64,000 nt of DNA from Paguma larvata (lineage: Eukaryota > Chordata > Mammalia > Carnivora > Viverridae). The DNA is taken from assembly GCA_030068075.1 (NCBI GenBank), contig CM057826.1, forward strand, positions 116,584,746 through 116,648,745. The letters are read 5' to 3'. Shown here piece after piece: positions 1 through 10,642 of this stretch (the stretch's first letter is position 1; every line of letters starts with the position of its first letter). Below the pieces are notes generated by a model that saw nothing but the letters and a program-made list of their open reading frames with translations, was not told the DNA's origin and did not search any database. Both the position numbers and the translations under genes were made by a program.

Positions 1-128
1 ATCCGAAGCAGGCTCCACACTGTCAGCACAGAGCCCAACGTAAGACTTGAACTCAGTAACCCAGAGATCATGACCTAAGCTAAGATCAAGAGTCAGATGC
101 TTAAACCACTGAGCCACCCAAATGCCCC
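1..128 (-). repeat. CAN-SINE, cut by window edge
   Basis: Reverse complement of a tRNA-Lys-type carnivore SINE body, ending at 128 with CTGAGCCACCCAAATGCCCC. The tail side lies outside the window. Confidence 0.85.
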
Positions 129-1439
129 AAGTATGGAAAATGTTTATCCCTTAATGGAGAGAAGTTCTAACATTATTAACACTGCCGGTTACAACTTAAA
201 ATGATTAATTACCATTAATTTATTCAGGAAATATTCATTTAGAGCTTAATAATGTCAAGCACTGTTCCAGGTCTTAAATATACATCACGGAAAAAAAATA
301 AATCCTTGCTATGAAGGAGCCTGTATTCTTGTTACGGAGAGAAACCCGTTGAGGAAGAAGCAAATATATGTCAGATGAAAGTCATAAAAAAAATTTAGTA
401 TCATTTTTAACATGGTTACTAAGAACCAACCCTAAGTGATGTTTAAGGTATGTGTGGGTTTATCTTCCAAGTGTATTTGTATTACTAAAATTCAACACTT
501 TTATTATTGTTGCTATGTATCTCTTATCCTAAACATTCCTTATTTGAAATTATACTGTTTGTAACTCGATAACGGATGGTAAAAAAAACTACCAGGCTTA
601 AAAACATGCATGAAAAATATACAATCAAGTGAAAGAAAATTAAGCAACAAGAATTTAAAACATCCTGGTAAATTATAATCCAAACAATTCTAGAGACAGG
701 AAAGAACTGGGCGCCAGAGCTAATGCGAAAAGCACGGTGACCATGAACTAAACAATAAGGTTCTCTGGGTGCTGGATGTCTCGAACAGTGAACAAGAAAG
801 CAGAAAGAAAAATTTAAAAAAGGGATGGCACAGTAATGAGTCGAAAAACATACCAGTGTAGAGCTACTAGGAAGCTTATCATGCTCAGCCTGGTGAGGAT
901 CTACCATCTGAATAGCCTATCACAATGGAAGAAATCAGAGTAAAAGAATGGTTACTATATCAACCACCTTCTTAATATCTGGTCTTGGATGTTTCACAGA
1001 ATCTCAAACATGTTTACAACTCAAATCCTAATTTCTCTGTGATCTACTCTTCTCTAGTCTTCCACAACTCACTAAATGGTACCTTTGTCCATCCAGTTCC
1101 TTAATTCACAAATCTGGAAATGAATCTTAATCCCCCTTCTCTGTCAACCACTGTATTTCTTCAGTTAACGGTATTTAATTGTAAATCTACCAGCCAGGCA
1201 ATGATATTTCCAGACACTAAAGAATATAATAAAGGAAACAGTCCCTGACCTTATGGAGCCTACATTCCACCATTCCACTACTGTCTGCGTGAATCTATTT
1301 CCTAAATATATCTCCAATCCATCCATTTGTTTCTATAGCCACTGTCTTCCCTTTAATCCAATCCAGCACCATTTTTCACCAGAAACATTGCCATGGTCTC
1401 CCATCTATTTTCCCTACTTTCATTTACAATCCTCATAAA

Positions 1440-2240
1440 TCAGTCTGCCACACAGCAGCCAGAGAAATCTTTTTAAAAATTCAAACCATATCTTGTCAAT
1501 GACCTGTTTAAAACTTTTCAAAAGCTTCTAGGGGCGCCTGGGTGGCTCAGTTGGTTAAGCGGCCGACTTCAGCTCAGGTCATGATCTCACAGTCTGTGAG
1601 TTCAAGCCCCGTGTCGGGCTCTGTGCTGACAGCTCAGAGCCTGGAGCCTGCCTCAGATTCTGTATCTCCCTCTTTCTCTTTCTCTGCCCTTCCCCTGCTC
1701 ATACTCTATCACTATGTCTCTCAAAAATAAATAAACGTTAAAAAAAAATTAAAAAAAAAAAAGCTTCTATATACAAAAGCACTTAGTATAAAATCCAGAA
1801 TCTTTAATATGGCTTACAGGACTCTGCCTGTACCTCATCTACTTATTTAACATTTTTAGCTTCCCTAGCCTTTTTCACTTGCTCATTTTTCTGGAAGGAC
1901 CTTTACACACACTATTTCTTCTGCCAGACAATTTCTTCTTTAATCTCCTTGTCACCTAGCTAACTTCTACTCATCTTTCCCATCCCATGCTAAATTTATC
2001 ACTTCCTGAAAGAAGCCCTCCCTGACCCTCAGACTACGGCAGGCCCCTCTATTATAAGCTCTCTTAGCATCCTGTTTTTCTTCTTGGTAGCATTTGTTGG
2101 ACTTTTAAAAGACTGTATCTTAGACAGGGATTAAGCCAGGAGTCATAGCTGCCTTATTCACTGGTGCATCCTTGGCACGTAGGACAGTGGCTTGCATATA
2201 GTAGGCAGTTAATAAATATCTGTTATATAAATGAATGAAT
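1440..2240 (+). repeat. L2 LINE fragment, interrupted by a SINE
   Basis: The 3' part resembles the L2 3' end: GCATCCTTGGCACGTAGGA, ATAGTAGGCAGTTAATAAAT and ATGAATGAATG. The upstream part carries L2-like ACAGGACTCTGCCTGTACCTC. A CAN-SINE at 1531-1758 splits it. Identified from memory of the consensus. Confidence 0.65.
1531..1758 (+). repeat. CAN-SINE (full length)
   Basis: Head GGGGCGCCTGGGTGGCTCAG, CT-rich stretch, AATAAA and an A-rich tail. A target-site duplication AAAAGCTTCTA lies on both sides (1520-1530 and about 1759-1769). Confidence 0.92.
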
Positions 2241-2459
2241 GATCCAACCACCGCTACACTTGGGGCAGACACTAGTGTTTACTCTGTTTTGAATGTTTTG
2301 GAATCTATATATTTCAGAGAATGGGTGTCTGAATTTATGTAGATATAGTTTAGACTTAAACTATATTCTTTCACATTATATTCTCATACGGTAATAGAAC
2401 AGAGCACGCTGCACTTCTTACTTTTCAAAACCATATGAAGTATACAAAAATAAACAGCA

Positions 2460-3300
2460 ACAATAAGAAAATGAAATTAAAACATATTTTAGAGTAACAT
2501 CCCAAACTATAAAATATGTAGGAATAATTTAATGAAGATACACAAGACTGCTACACTAAAAACTATAAAACATTGCTAAAAGAAGTTAAAGAAGACCTAA
2601 ATACATGGAAATATGGTGCCATTCTTATAGGTTAGAAGTCTCATTACTGTTAAGATGACCCCTCTCCCAAAAGATGTACAGATTCAGTGCAATCCCATTC
2701 AAAACTTTTGCAGGCTTTTTCCCTCTGGAAAGTGAAAAGATGACTTTTATTTGTAAAGAGAAAAGATCATGAATAATCAGAATAACGTTGGGGGGGGGAA
2801 CAAGAAAAAAAGTGGGAGGATTCCCTAACCTGACTTCAAGACTTATTATGAAGCGACAATAATCAAGACAGTGTGGTTGTGGCAAAAGGACAAACAGATC
2901 CATGGCACATGATAGGAAATGTAGAAATAGACCCATTTATATCAAACATTTTCAACAAGGGTGCCAAAGCAATTCAATAGGAAAAGAAACATCCTTTCAA
3001 CAAAAGAACAGATGAAAAAAGAAAAAAGTCAAGAACCTTGACTTCTACCTCAATGAATTGCTACCTTGTATCACACACAAAAATCAATTTAAAATAAGGT
3101 AAGGGGTTCCTGGGTGGTTCAGTCAGTTAAGTGTCAGACTTAGGCTCAGGTCATGGTCTCCTGGTTTGAGAATTCAACCCCTGCATCCGGCTCTTTGCTG
3201 TCAGCACAGAGCCCGCTTCAGATCCTGTGTCTCCTTCTCTCTGCCCCACCCCCCCTCAAAAATAAACAAACATTAAAAATAAACTAAAATAAGGTAAAGG
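2460..3300 (+). repeat. L1 ORF2 3'-part fragment, split by a SINE
   Basis: Resembles the reverse-transcriptase 3' region of L1: ACTAAAAACTATAAAACATT, AGACAGTGTGGTTGTGGCA, AATAGACCCATTTATATCAA and GGTGCCAAAGCAATTCAATA. No open frame remains. A SINE is inserted at 3103-3284. Confidence 0.8.
3103..3284 (+). repeat. CAN-SINE
   Basis: Head GGGGTTCCTGGGTGGTTCAG with an A-rich tail. It is flanked by the duplication AAAATAAGGTAA inside the L1 fragment. Confidence 0.88.
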
Positions 3301-3954
3301 GAGGAGTCAAAACATGTTAAATAAGTGTGCTCTGCTCACCAGGAATATTCACTGCCTCCCCTAATACACTGCTAGAGAAAATACTACACAAGATAAAGTG
3401 ACATGCCAGTGGCACTTATGTGTTGAGATGCTTGGCTTTTCTTGGTTTTCAAGCTTCAGCAAACTCTTCACGTGAGCAACGAAATCCCGGTCAAAAATGT
3501 CAAATTATCTGATTTCATGAATTCCTTTTAGAGATCACCAGGGAAGTAATAAAGTTAACATAGCTTGGACTAACAATAGAACCCACACCGGTAAGGAATC
3601 CTACCATGATTAACCAGACACACTTTTATGTATCTTCTTACTAATATTCTATTTCTCCTGACTTACCAGTAATTCACTCTTTTCAGCTTTCTTATTACCC
3701 ACTTTACCTAAATACACTTTCCAAAGGTTAATATATCCTTTTCCTTATTTTTGTTACATTTTAGACAGCAATCTTCCAAACCACTGACAGTGATATATAA
3801 CAGGGAATTTTATATGTAAATGTTATTTCTAATTTTTCAAGTTTTGTAAACTGTAAGTTGAGTAAAGTGCTATGCTAACATTATTTGGATTCACCTGATT
3901 ACAAGGAACAATCCCTATCCAGCATTCTGTGCTACTTTGAATTCACTTAAAGTA

Positions 3955-5400
3955 TCCTAATTGGCCACAAGGGAGTAGGAGATATTGCTGTTAGGTCCCA
4001 GGTCAGGATCTGACGTGCACACTTGGGCGATAGAGGTACCTGGAGGTCTGTTTTTGGCCACATGTACCACTAGGAGACCTGGTGGAAAACTGCCCTATTG
4101 TTGATGTCACCAATGTGTAGGGTGGCACTTCTGCTGAAAAGAGAGAGGTGAGAGAGGTACCATTGTACCTAGGGTACAGCTCCTAGTCCAGGACCCCATC
4201 GGTTGCAAGCATGTAGTAATTACTGATAGAAGACAGAACTACTTGATAGATTCAATTCTGAATCTATAATACCAGACATGTGACCTGTTTTCTCCCGAAT
4301 CTGGATCGTGTGTTTTGTTTGAAAGTTTTATTTATGTATGTGTGTATGTAATCTCTCCAGCCCACAACAGGCTTGAACTCACGAGTCACATGCTCTTCTG
4401 ACTAAGCCAATCAGGAGCTCCTGGATTCTGTGTTTTATACAAAATGACTACTGTCAACGGTACAGAATCTCCAGAAATCATTGTGAAAATAGAAGTAAAT
4501 AACAGCTCTGGGACTTTGTCATTATCACCTAGAATTTTTATCTCAACTACACCAGGCAACCAGTTCTCCTCTCCCACCTTTCCTTGCTTCCAAAACCATG
4601 AAACATTTTTTAATCTCATCACAGCCCAATAAACTTGAAGTTTTCATTTCACCACAATTGTGATCAAGACCAAACTGGATATGGGTACTCTGGGTTGCAA
4701 AGACATATCTGATCTCCACTTTACTGCTCTCATATAGGTCAGCAGCCCTCACTCTTACCATGTAGGTGGGTCAAGAGCCATGTTTTCTCAAAGGATAATC
4801 CCATATACATTCTGGCTAAAGTCGAGGGAGATATAGTTGCATCGGTCACCAGAGTGGAGATCTAAACAGTGCTGCTTTGGGTCTGTCTTTGCCATCTAAG
4901 GCTGTCAGGACTAAACCATGTGAGTTTTGGTTTTCCTAGTCTAGTGGCTTCTCTAACATAGGTTCTACTATTTGTTTCTACTGTTGATCTCTTTTACTTC
5001 GAAGACAAATATACTGTTGCTGCTGCTGTAAAGGAATTGCTTCCAACAGAGGTATCTTCTGTAAGTTCTATTACAAATCTTGCCACAAGCAGGGTCAACT
5101 CAGACATTTAAAAGTCAGTAACACTCCTGCTGAACTTAGGAGTATTATCATTTGCATACTGACTATCTATATCTACTATTTCTAAACATTTGATACAAAC
5201 CATGGTATGTGGGCATTATCTGTCCAGGTCCACCCTGTTACAAATAAGTGTCCACTTTCTTTACTCAGAGTGCAGTATTATTTTTTCCACATTAACCCAC
5301 AGCTTCTGAACAACCGAGTCCTAGACACCTGGCCCCATATCCTTGGGAAGGTCCAATGAAGAAAGTCACCTGGAAGAAACCTTACAGATCTCCTTGTTAA
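3955..5400 (-). pseudogene. Highly decayed gamma-B protocadherin relic (PCDHGB9P-like)
   Basis: No long frame remains, but the DNA aligns in order to gamma-B exons on the minus strand. 3990-4170 matches the EC4/EC5 border (GGTCCCAGGTCAGGATCTGA, ACTTGGGCGATAGAGG, CACCAATGTGTAGGGT, compared with B4 53300-53480). 4215-4316 and 4423-4560 match EC4 and the EC3/EC4 linker (GTAATTACTGATAGAAGA, CTTTGTCATTATCACCTAGA, compared with B8 15270-15500). 4690-4950 is EC2-EC3-like. 5140-5360 is EC1-like (TTACAAATAAGTGTCCA, CATATCCTTGGGAAGGT, compared with B8 16070-16340). A short SINE at 4317-4421 interrupts EC4. EC6, TM, tail, donor and promoter element are not recognisable. The position 3' of A12 fits human PCDHGB9P, which I recall but could not check. 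Confidence 0.75.
4317..4421 (-). repeat. Short tRNA-type SINE inside the B9P-like relic
   Basis: Reverse-oriented short carnivore SINE (TAATCTCTCCAGCCCACAAC to CTAAGCCAATCAGGAGCTC). Flanks TGGATCGTGTGTTTT and TGGATTCTGTGTTTT form a probable target-site duplication. Confidence 0.75.
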
Positions 5401-5685
5401 TCTCTATTTCCAAATTGACTCACAAGCAACCCTCTAAGTCCCTGCCTTAGGACTACAGCCTGAAGTAATCAGAGTTCAATGATCTGAAGAGTTGAGAAAG
5501 GTATTTTTCACTGGAATTTGTAGGCTGAAAAGCAGCAGTACTACAGCCTTATTCATCAATTAAATATTCCAGGGAATTTATAGTCTCAGTGACTCCAGCA
5601 TATGAGGTCAAAGTGGTGACTAGTTTCTACAGCTCTTAATGTTTAAGCTAATTTTTAGGTTGGCTTTTTTTTTTTTTTTTTTGGT

Positions 5686-5889
5686 GGGGCGACTGGGTGG
5701 CACAGTTGGTTAAGTATCCAACTCTTGATTTCAGTTCTGGTCACGATCTCACGGTTCCTCAGATGGAGCCCCAGGTTGGGCTCTTTGATGACAGCATGGT
5801 ACCTACTTGCGATTCTCTCTCTCGCTCTCTCTGCCCTTCTCCTACTTGCGCTCTCTCTCTGTCTCAAAAATAAACTTTCAAAATTAAAT
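5686..5889 (+). repeat. CAN-SINE preceded by a T-run
   Basis: Head GGGGCGACTGGGTGGCACAG, CT-rich segment and AATAAACTTT tail. A run of about 18 T lies directly upstream (5665-5682), perhaps the reversed tail of an older element. Confidence 0.85.
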
Positions 5890-6432
5890 AAGTTTATTTT
5901 TTTTATATGGAAGTCTCAGGATGAACTACTGGCTGCATCCTTGGCTGCAAATATGTAGAAAGCATCTAAGAAGTTTCACAATATTAAAAGTTTATGTGTA
6001 CAGGCAACTATTTAAAAATGCTGACACATCTCCAGTTCCTTAGCTTTGTATAGATAGGTCAAAGAGTTGGCTCTTATTAGGAGTTTAACACAGAGGAAAA
6101 GCACATGTAAAATAACTGGCTTGTCCTATGATTTTTTTCCCCTAAGAGACCACTTTCTCATCACTGAACTGAAGCCTTTTACTGACTATTTAGAAGGGGT
6201 ACAAACCATTGTGTGGAATGCTTCATAGACTTAAAGGCAAACAAAGAAATTATACTTGTCCTTTTATGGCTTCTCTAAGAGAAATTATGGAGACACTGAT
6301 TTATTTTATATACAAGTAAATTACTTTGACAAAGTCTATGGTTCATCTTATGACAATTTCTTTATACTTTTCTGAACCAGAAATTTTCCCATTTGGTATC
6401 AAGGAAACTCATACTCTGTCAAAGATATTTTC

Positions 6433-6650
6433 AGGGCACCTGGGTGGCTCAGTCACTTAAGCATCCGACTCTTGATTTTGGCTCAGGTCATGATCTCACA
6501 GTCCGTGGGTTCAAGCCCTGAGTTGGGCTCTATGCTGATAGCATGGATCATGCGTAGGATTCTCTCTCCCTCTCTCTCCCTGACCTGCCTCTGCTTGTGC
6601 TCTCTCTGTCTCTCTCTCTCTCTCAAAATAAATGCATAAACATAAAAAAC
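6433..6650 (+). repeat. CAN-SINE
   Basis: Head AGGGCACCTGGGTGGCTCAG, long CT repeat and a CAAAATAAATGCATAAAC tail. Confidence 0.88.
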
Positions 6651-7659
6651 TTTTTTCAATTACATTTCATAGACTGTCTATCAGTATTTTAAGAATACTA
6701 AACAGTGTGTTCTTTTATTGATAGCTTTTCATTAGATGCGGTTTCCAAAAAAATGAACTCTAAATATAACTCTGGAGAGTAAACTTGTCTCTTTGATCAA
6801 CATCTCTTAGATCAGCATCCCTTCACACTAGGTGTTAGCTTTAAAATTTTTGAAGTAGCTTTACTGAGTAGTATAACTGATATACAAAGAACTACACATA
6901 TTTAATGTGGAGGTTTTTTTTTTAACTTGGTATATGGCACAAGAAAAAAGTATAATTTTCACCAGAACTGTTCACTCTGTCACATTTAACTGAGAAAACT
7001 GTGATAAAGCCCACTTATTTACTATTAGCCTTCTAATTTAAAGTGATCTATGGGTTGCATAGTCTCAACAAGTTGTACAGTCTCACCAAGGATCCTAGCC
7101 TATTTCTGCTTCAAACAGCATAAAATCTCTTCTAGAATAGATGTAGAGGAAGACTGTTGACAGATTACATTCCAACTTTGGGTGCTATGAAATACTGGAG
7201 CTGCAATTTTTAGGTAAGAGCTGAACATTTTAATTTATTAGATTAAATGAATGCAAACCACTTTCCTTAACACTTGAGAAGATAAGCGAAATCTTTCACA
7301 TAATTTCATTACTGGAACAAGCACAAAATAAGCATCTAAGCCCAGTGCCTAGTTACTCTCAAAAACATCAACAAATATCCTAATTATCCTCAATATCAAC
7401 AATTATTCTAAAGCTAAGACTGACATTTTATATTAAATGTGTTACATTACTTTAAACTGTCATGTTGCCAAAACTAAGTAACTCCAACTTTCAGGTTTTG
7501 ATGATCCATTTTCCAATTAAATCATCCTAGCAATTCTAATGGAGTAAAAAGTTCCTTTAAAGGAGAAATTTCACAGGACCTTTGTTTAGGTTACACTATG
7601 GTTCAGAAAGAGAAAAATTAACACTCATAAAATTGTCCCATACAAGACAATGGTTCCCC

Positions 7660-7815
7660 AATCTTTTAGGACCCCAAGGGGCTTCTCAATTAAGAATGTG
7701 CCTAGGGAAAGCCTGTGATCTAGAAGAAAGCCCTCACCTAACCATCTTGGCACCCCTGATCTCAGAATTCCAGCCTCCAAAACAGTGAGCAATAAATTTC
7801 TGTTTATAAGCCATT
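7660..7815 (+). repeat. Probable MaLR-type LTR end
   Basis: Contains CCAGCCTCCAAAACAGTGAG followed by CAATAAATTTCTGTTTATAA, typical of the 3' end of old mammalian MaLR LTRs. No internal region or open frame is seen. Identified by eye only. Confidence 0.5.
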
Positions 7816-7870
7816 CATCATCTAACTCCCATTGGTGAAGGGAATCAATTGGTATAAACCCGTTCTAAAA

Positions 7871-8057
7871 TAAGTCATGGGGATGTAATACACAGCATAG
7901 TAAAGTCAGTAATATTGTAATAACTTGGTATAGAGACAGTAACTAGACCTATCAAGGTGATCACTTTGTAACATATAAAAATGCTGAATCGCTATGTCAT
8001 ACACCTGAAACTAATATAGTATTGTATATCAATTATAATTCAATTTAAAAAAAAATT
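7871..8057 (+). repeat. L1 3'-end fragment
   Basis: Resembles the 3' end of the L1 at 56708-57731. Both contain CATACACCTGAAACTAATAT, and this copy ends in an A-run. Confidence 0.7.
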
Positions 8058-9540
8058 AAGAAGAATGCACCTAAACACTTAAGCTTTTTAAATTAGCTTT
8101 CATAAAAATTGGAGAATAGTTTCACTTCCACTCACATGTCATCTCACTGTACCACCCAGAGAAGCACAAAAATCATTATTACTTTCCCCAAAAGAGTATC
8201 AAGTAAGCTACCATTGAGAGCTTGACTCCTTTTTATACCAACAATGTAAAAATATGCCCACCATTAATTACCTATTATGAACCAGATGGTTTATGTTATC
8301 ACTACTCGTCAGCACAATCTTTCAAATTCCACATTATCTCTATTTTGCTGAAGCTGATAAAGATTAAAAAACTCATTAAAGGTCACAAACTTAGGAATTA
8401 TCTCATTGCAAAGCTGCTACTTTTCTATCATATTAAATCTTAGAATACTGATAGCAGGTAATCCCCAAAGCACATACATTTGTCCATGCACTCAACAACT
8501 AATTAAAGAAGCCTATTTAGCCCAACTGAAAGTATTTGTTAAGATCCTTGATACATAATGAGATACAGCATAAAGGTCATGATTGTTCACTGTCCTAACT
8601 TTTAATCATTTGTCTCTAAGTCAGGTGAAGTGAACAGAAGTCTGCAAAACTGCCCTACCGCAGTTTAGTTTCCCAAGTAATTTCTATTGTGTGTTATGTC
8701 TTTCATTTTGAATTGACCACCGTATGACAACTGACCTTGTGATAAACATTTTGATTGTTTTTACACAACGGGAGGTCACACTGCCCTCTAACTCTGATGA
8801 TTTCATTTAGAAAGTTCTACTTAATATCAATATAAAACTTGCATTTTCAGGTCAGTTCAAAAACTTCCTTTAAAAAAAAATCAAGTACAACCATACTATG
8901 TTTCTTTTTTTTTTGTCCTGCATGTCACAAAATACCAAGTGACAAGTGAATCTCATTACCAATAAAATGTCTCACGTTAGGGCCATTTGATTACCTTTCT
9001 TTCTCAAATGATTTCTAACATCTTCTAGAAGTCCAGATATTAACTACTGTATTGTTGAAAAGAGACAGGCAACAAAAGAAGAAAATAATAAGCATGATAT
9101 GCTTCCCTACTCCTTTACAGAATTCACCAAAAGATCCAGGCGTTTCACAGGTTCCAGCAATGTTTTCCTAAGATTATTATATGTTAGCATTCAATTTAAG
9201 TTCAAGATTATACTATAAGCAATAAGGTTCTCAAGAAACACTTAGCATCTGAGCACTATCCAAAAATTTTTCCGTGTGAAAATTACGGGAAAATTACATA
9301 AAAGAGATTGCTACATATTCACCACATTACCAAAAATGCACTCAAAACACAATTTGTTAACTGCGTGTTCCACAAAGTCATCAAGATCAGCAGTAGGGGT
9401 AAACTAAAGAAATACCTCACCTGGAAACACATACAGACACTGCCATCCCAAAATCTGTGACAAGTCTAAAAAATAAACAATCTCTTCAGTTTTTCTTCAT
9501 GACGACACGTTTGCTTATTTCTTTTTTTTCTTTTCTTTCT

Positions 9541-9656
9541 TTTTTTTTTTTTTTTAGTATTTTACTTTAAAGTAATCTCTGGATTTAACGTGGGGCTGCA
9601 ACTCACAACCTCAGATAGAGTAACATGCTCTACCAACTAAGCCAGCCAGGTGCTCC
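9541..9656 (-). repeat. Short tRNA-type SINE
   Basis: Reverse orientation: T-run tail, AAAGTAATCTCTGGATTTAA, then CCAACTAAGCCAGCCAGGTG. Confidence 0.8.
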
Positions 9657-9950
9657 TGTTTGTATATTTCACTGAAAAAAGTTTTAAGCACGTAGGAAAT
9701 AAATTGGGTATATTTGGAAATTCAAGAATTGTTTGAAACATGTAATGACTTAAAACCTGAATAAGTATAAATGTATGCATTCCTCATTAGGATACTTCAC
9801 GTTAAAAGAAACTAAATGCACTTTATGAATTTGCTAGCAATTTCATGAGTTAGAAGCCCCTCTACTCATAAAAGCTTATTAAAAATTTCATTTATTCTTT
9901 TCATAAATTAGACTGAATCACTCTACAAGAATTTGTGCATGTGTTAAGTA

Positions 9951-10083
9951 GGCTCTTCGCCAGCACAGAGCCCAACATAGGGCCTGAACTCAAGACCTGA
10001 GCTGCTAACAAGAAGCCTGAGACCAAGACCTGAGCTGATATCAACAAGCGAACGCTTAAGCAAGTGAGTCACCCAGGTGCTCC
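9951..10083 (-). repeat. CAN-SINE, truncated
   Basis: Reverse SINE body (GCCAGCACAGAGCCCAACAT to AAGTGAGTCACCCAGGTGCT) lacking the CT-rich part and tail. Confidence 0.8.
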
Positions 10084-10140
10084 AAGAAGTTGTTTTTAAC
10101 AGATAAACTGGCATTAGATGTTCAACATAAAAATGCCATA

Positions 10141-10330
10141 GGGGCACCTGGATGGCTTAGTCAGCTGAGCTCGAGACTTCGGTTCAGTTCATAATCTCGC
10201 AGTTCCTGAGTTCCAGTCCCCATCGGGCTGGCTGCTGTCAGCAGAGAGCCCGCTTCAGATTCTCTGTGCGGCTCCCCACCTCCACTCCTCCTCTGCTTGC
10301 GCACTCCCAACAATAAACATTTTTTAAAAC
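10141..10330 (+). repeat. CAN-SINE
   Basis: Head GGGGCACCTGGATGGCTTAG with tail CAATAAACATTTTTTAAAAC. It lies about 300 bp 3' of the A12 donor. Confidence 0.88.
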
Positions 10331-10642
10331 GTTGCAGGGCCAATGGTAAATAAAAGGACTAATTAAAATCAGGCGTATCTTGTTAATTAAATTAGAAAAA
10401 TTATACGAGGAATTAAAGTACTACAGTGGATGTGTCATAAATATAAAAATAAACACTATCATTAATAAGGCGTGAGAGAAGACGTGAAGGGAGCGCTGAG
10501 ACAAGTCCTCCAGGTTGGTCATCGGCGTCTGCCACGCGTATATAAATTTTTGTTGTGTGCTTTATCAATTCTGAATATAAACTACCCATACTAAGAGATA
10601 TTGTGCTCAAAACCCAGAGAAGAATATTTGATGTATACTCAC

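Larger units (their letters stand above)
129..3954. other. Intergenic DNA 3' of the B9P-like relic
   Basis: AT-rich. Holds the L2, L1 and SINE copies listed separately, plus an old L2/MIR-like stretch near 220-330 that I cannot place. The open frame at 524-907 has no recognisable domain. No protocadherin exon, constant exon or promoter element is seen. Confidence 0.6.
5401..10642. other. Intergenic DNA between A12 and the B9P-like relic
   Basis: AT-rich with five SINE copies, a probable LTR end and an L1 fragment, listed separately. I found no intact conserved sequence element for the relic near 5450-5700 and no coding sequence. Confidence 0.6.

Noticed and set aside
524..907. Minus-strand open frame of 127 codons in AT-rich intergenic DNA
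   Set aside because: No recognisable domain, no promoter element, codon use like random AT-rich sequence, and no similar frame in the paralogous flanks.
1531..1640. tRNA-like heads of SINE copies as possible tRNA genes
   Set aside because: The heads derive from tRNA-Lys but are part of SINEs with CT-rich bodies, A-rich tails and target-site duplications; they do not form intact tRNA genes.
10534..10550. TATA-like CGTATATAAATTT downstream of the A12 donor
   Set aside because: It is on the plus strand, has no gene downstream in that direction, and gamma protocadherin promoters rely on the conserved element rather than on a TATA box at this place.
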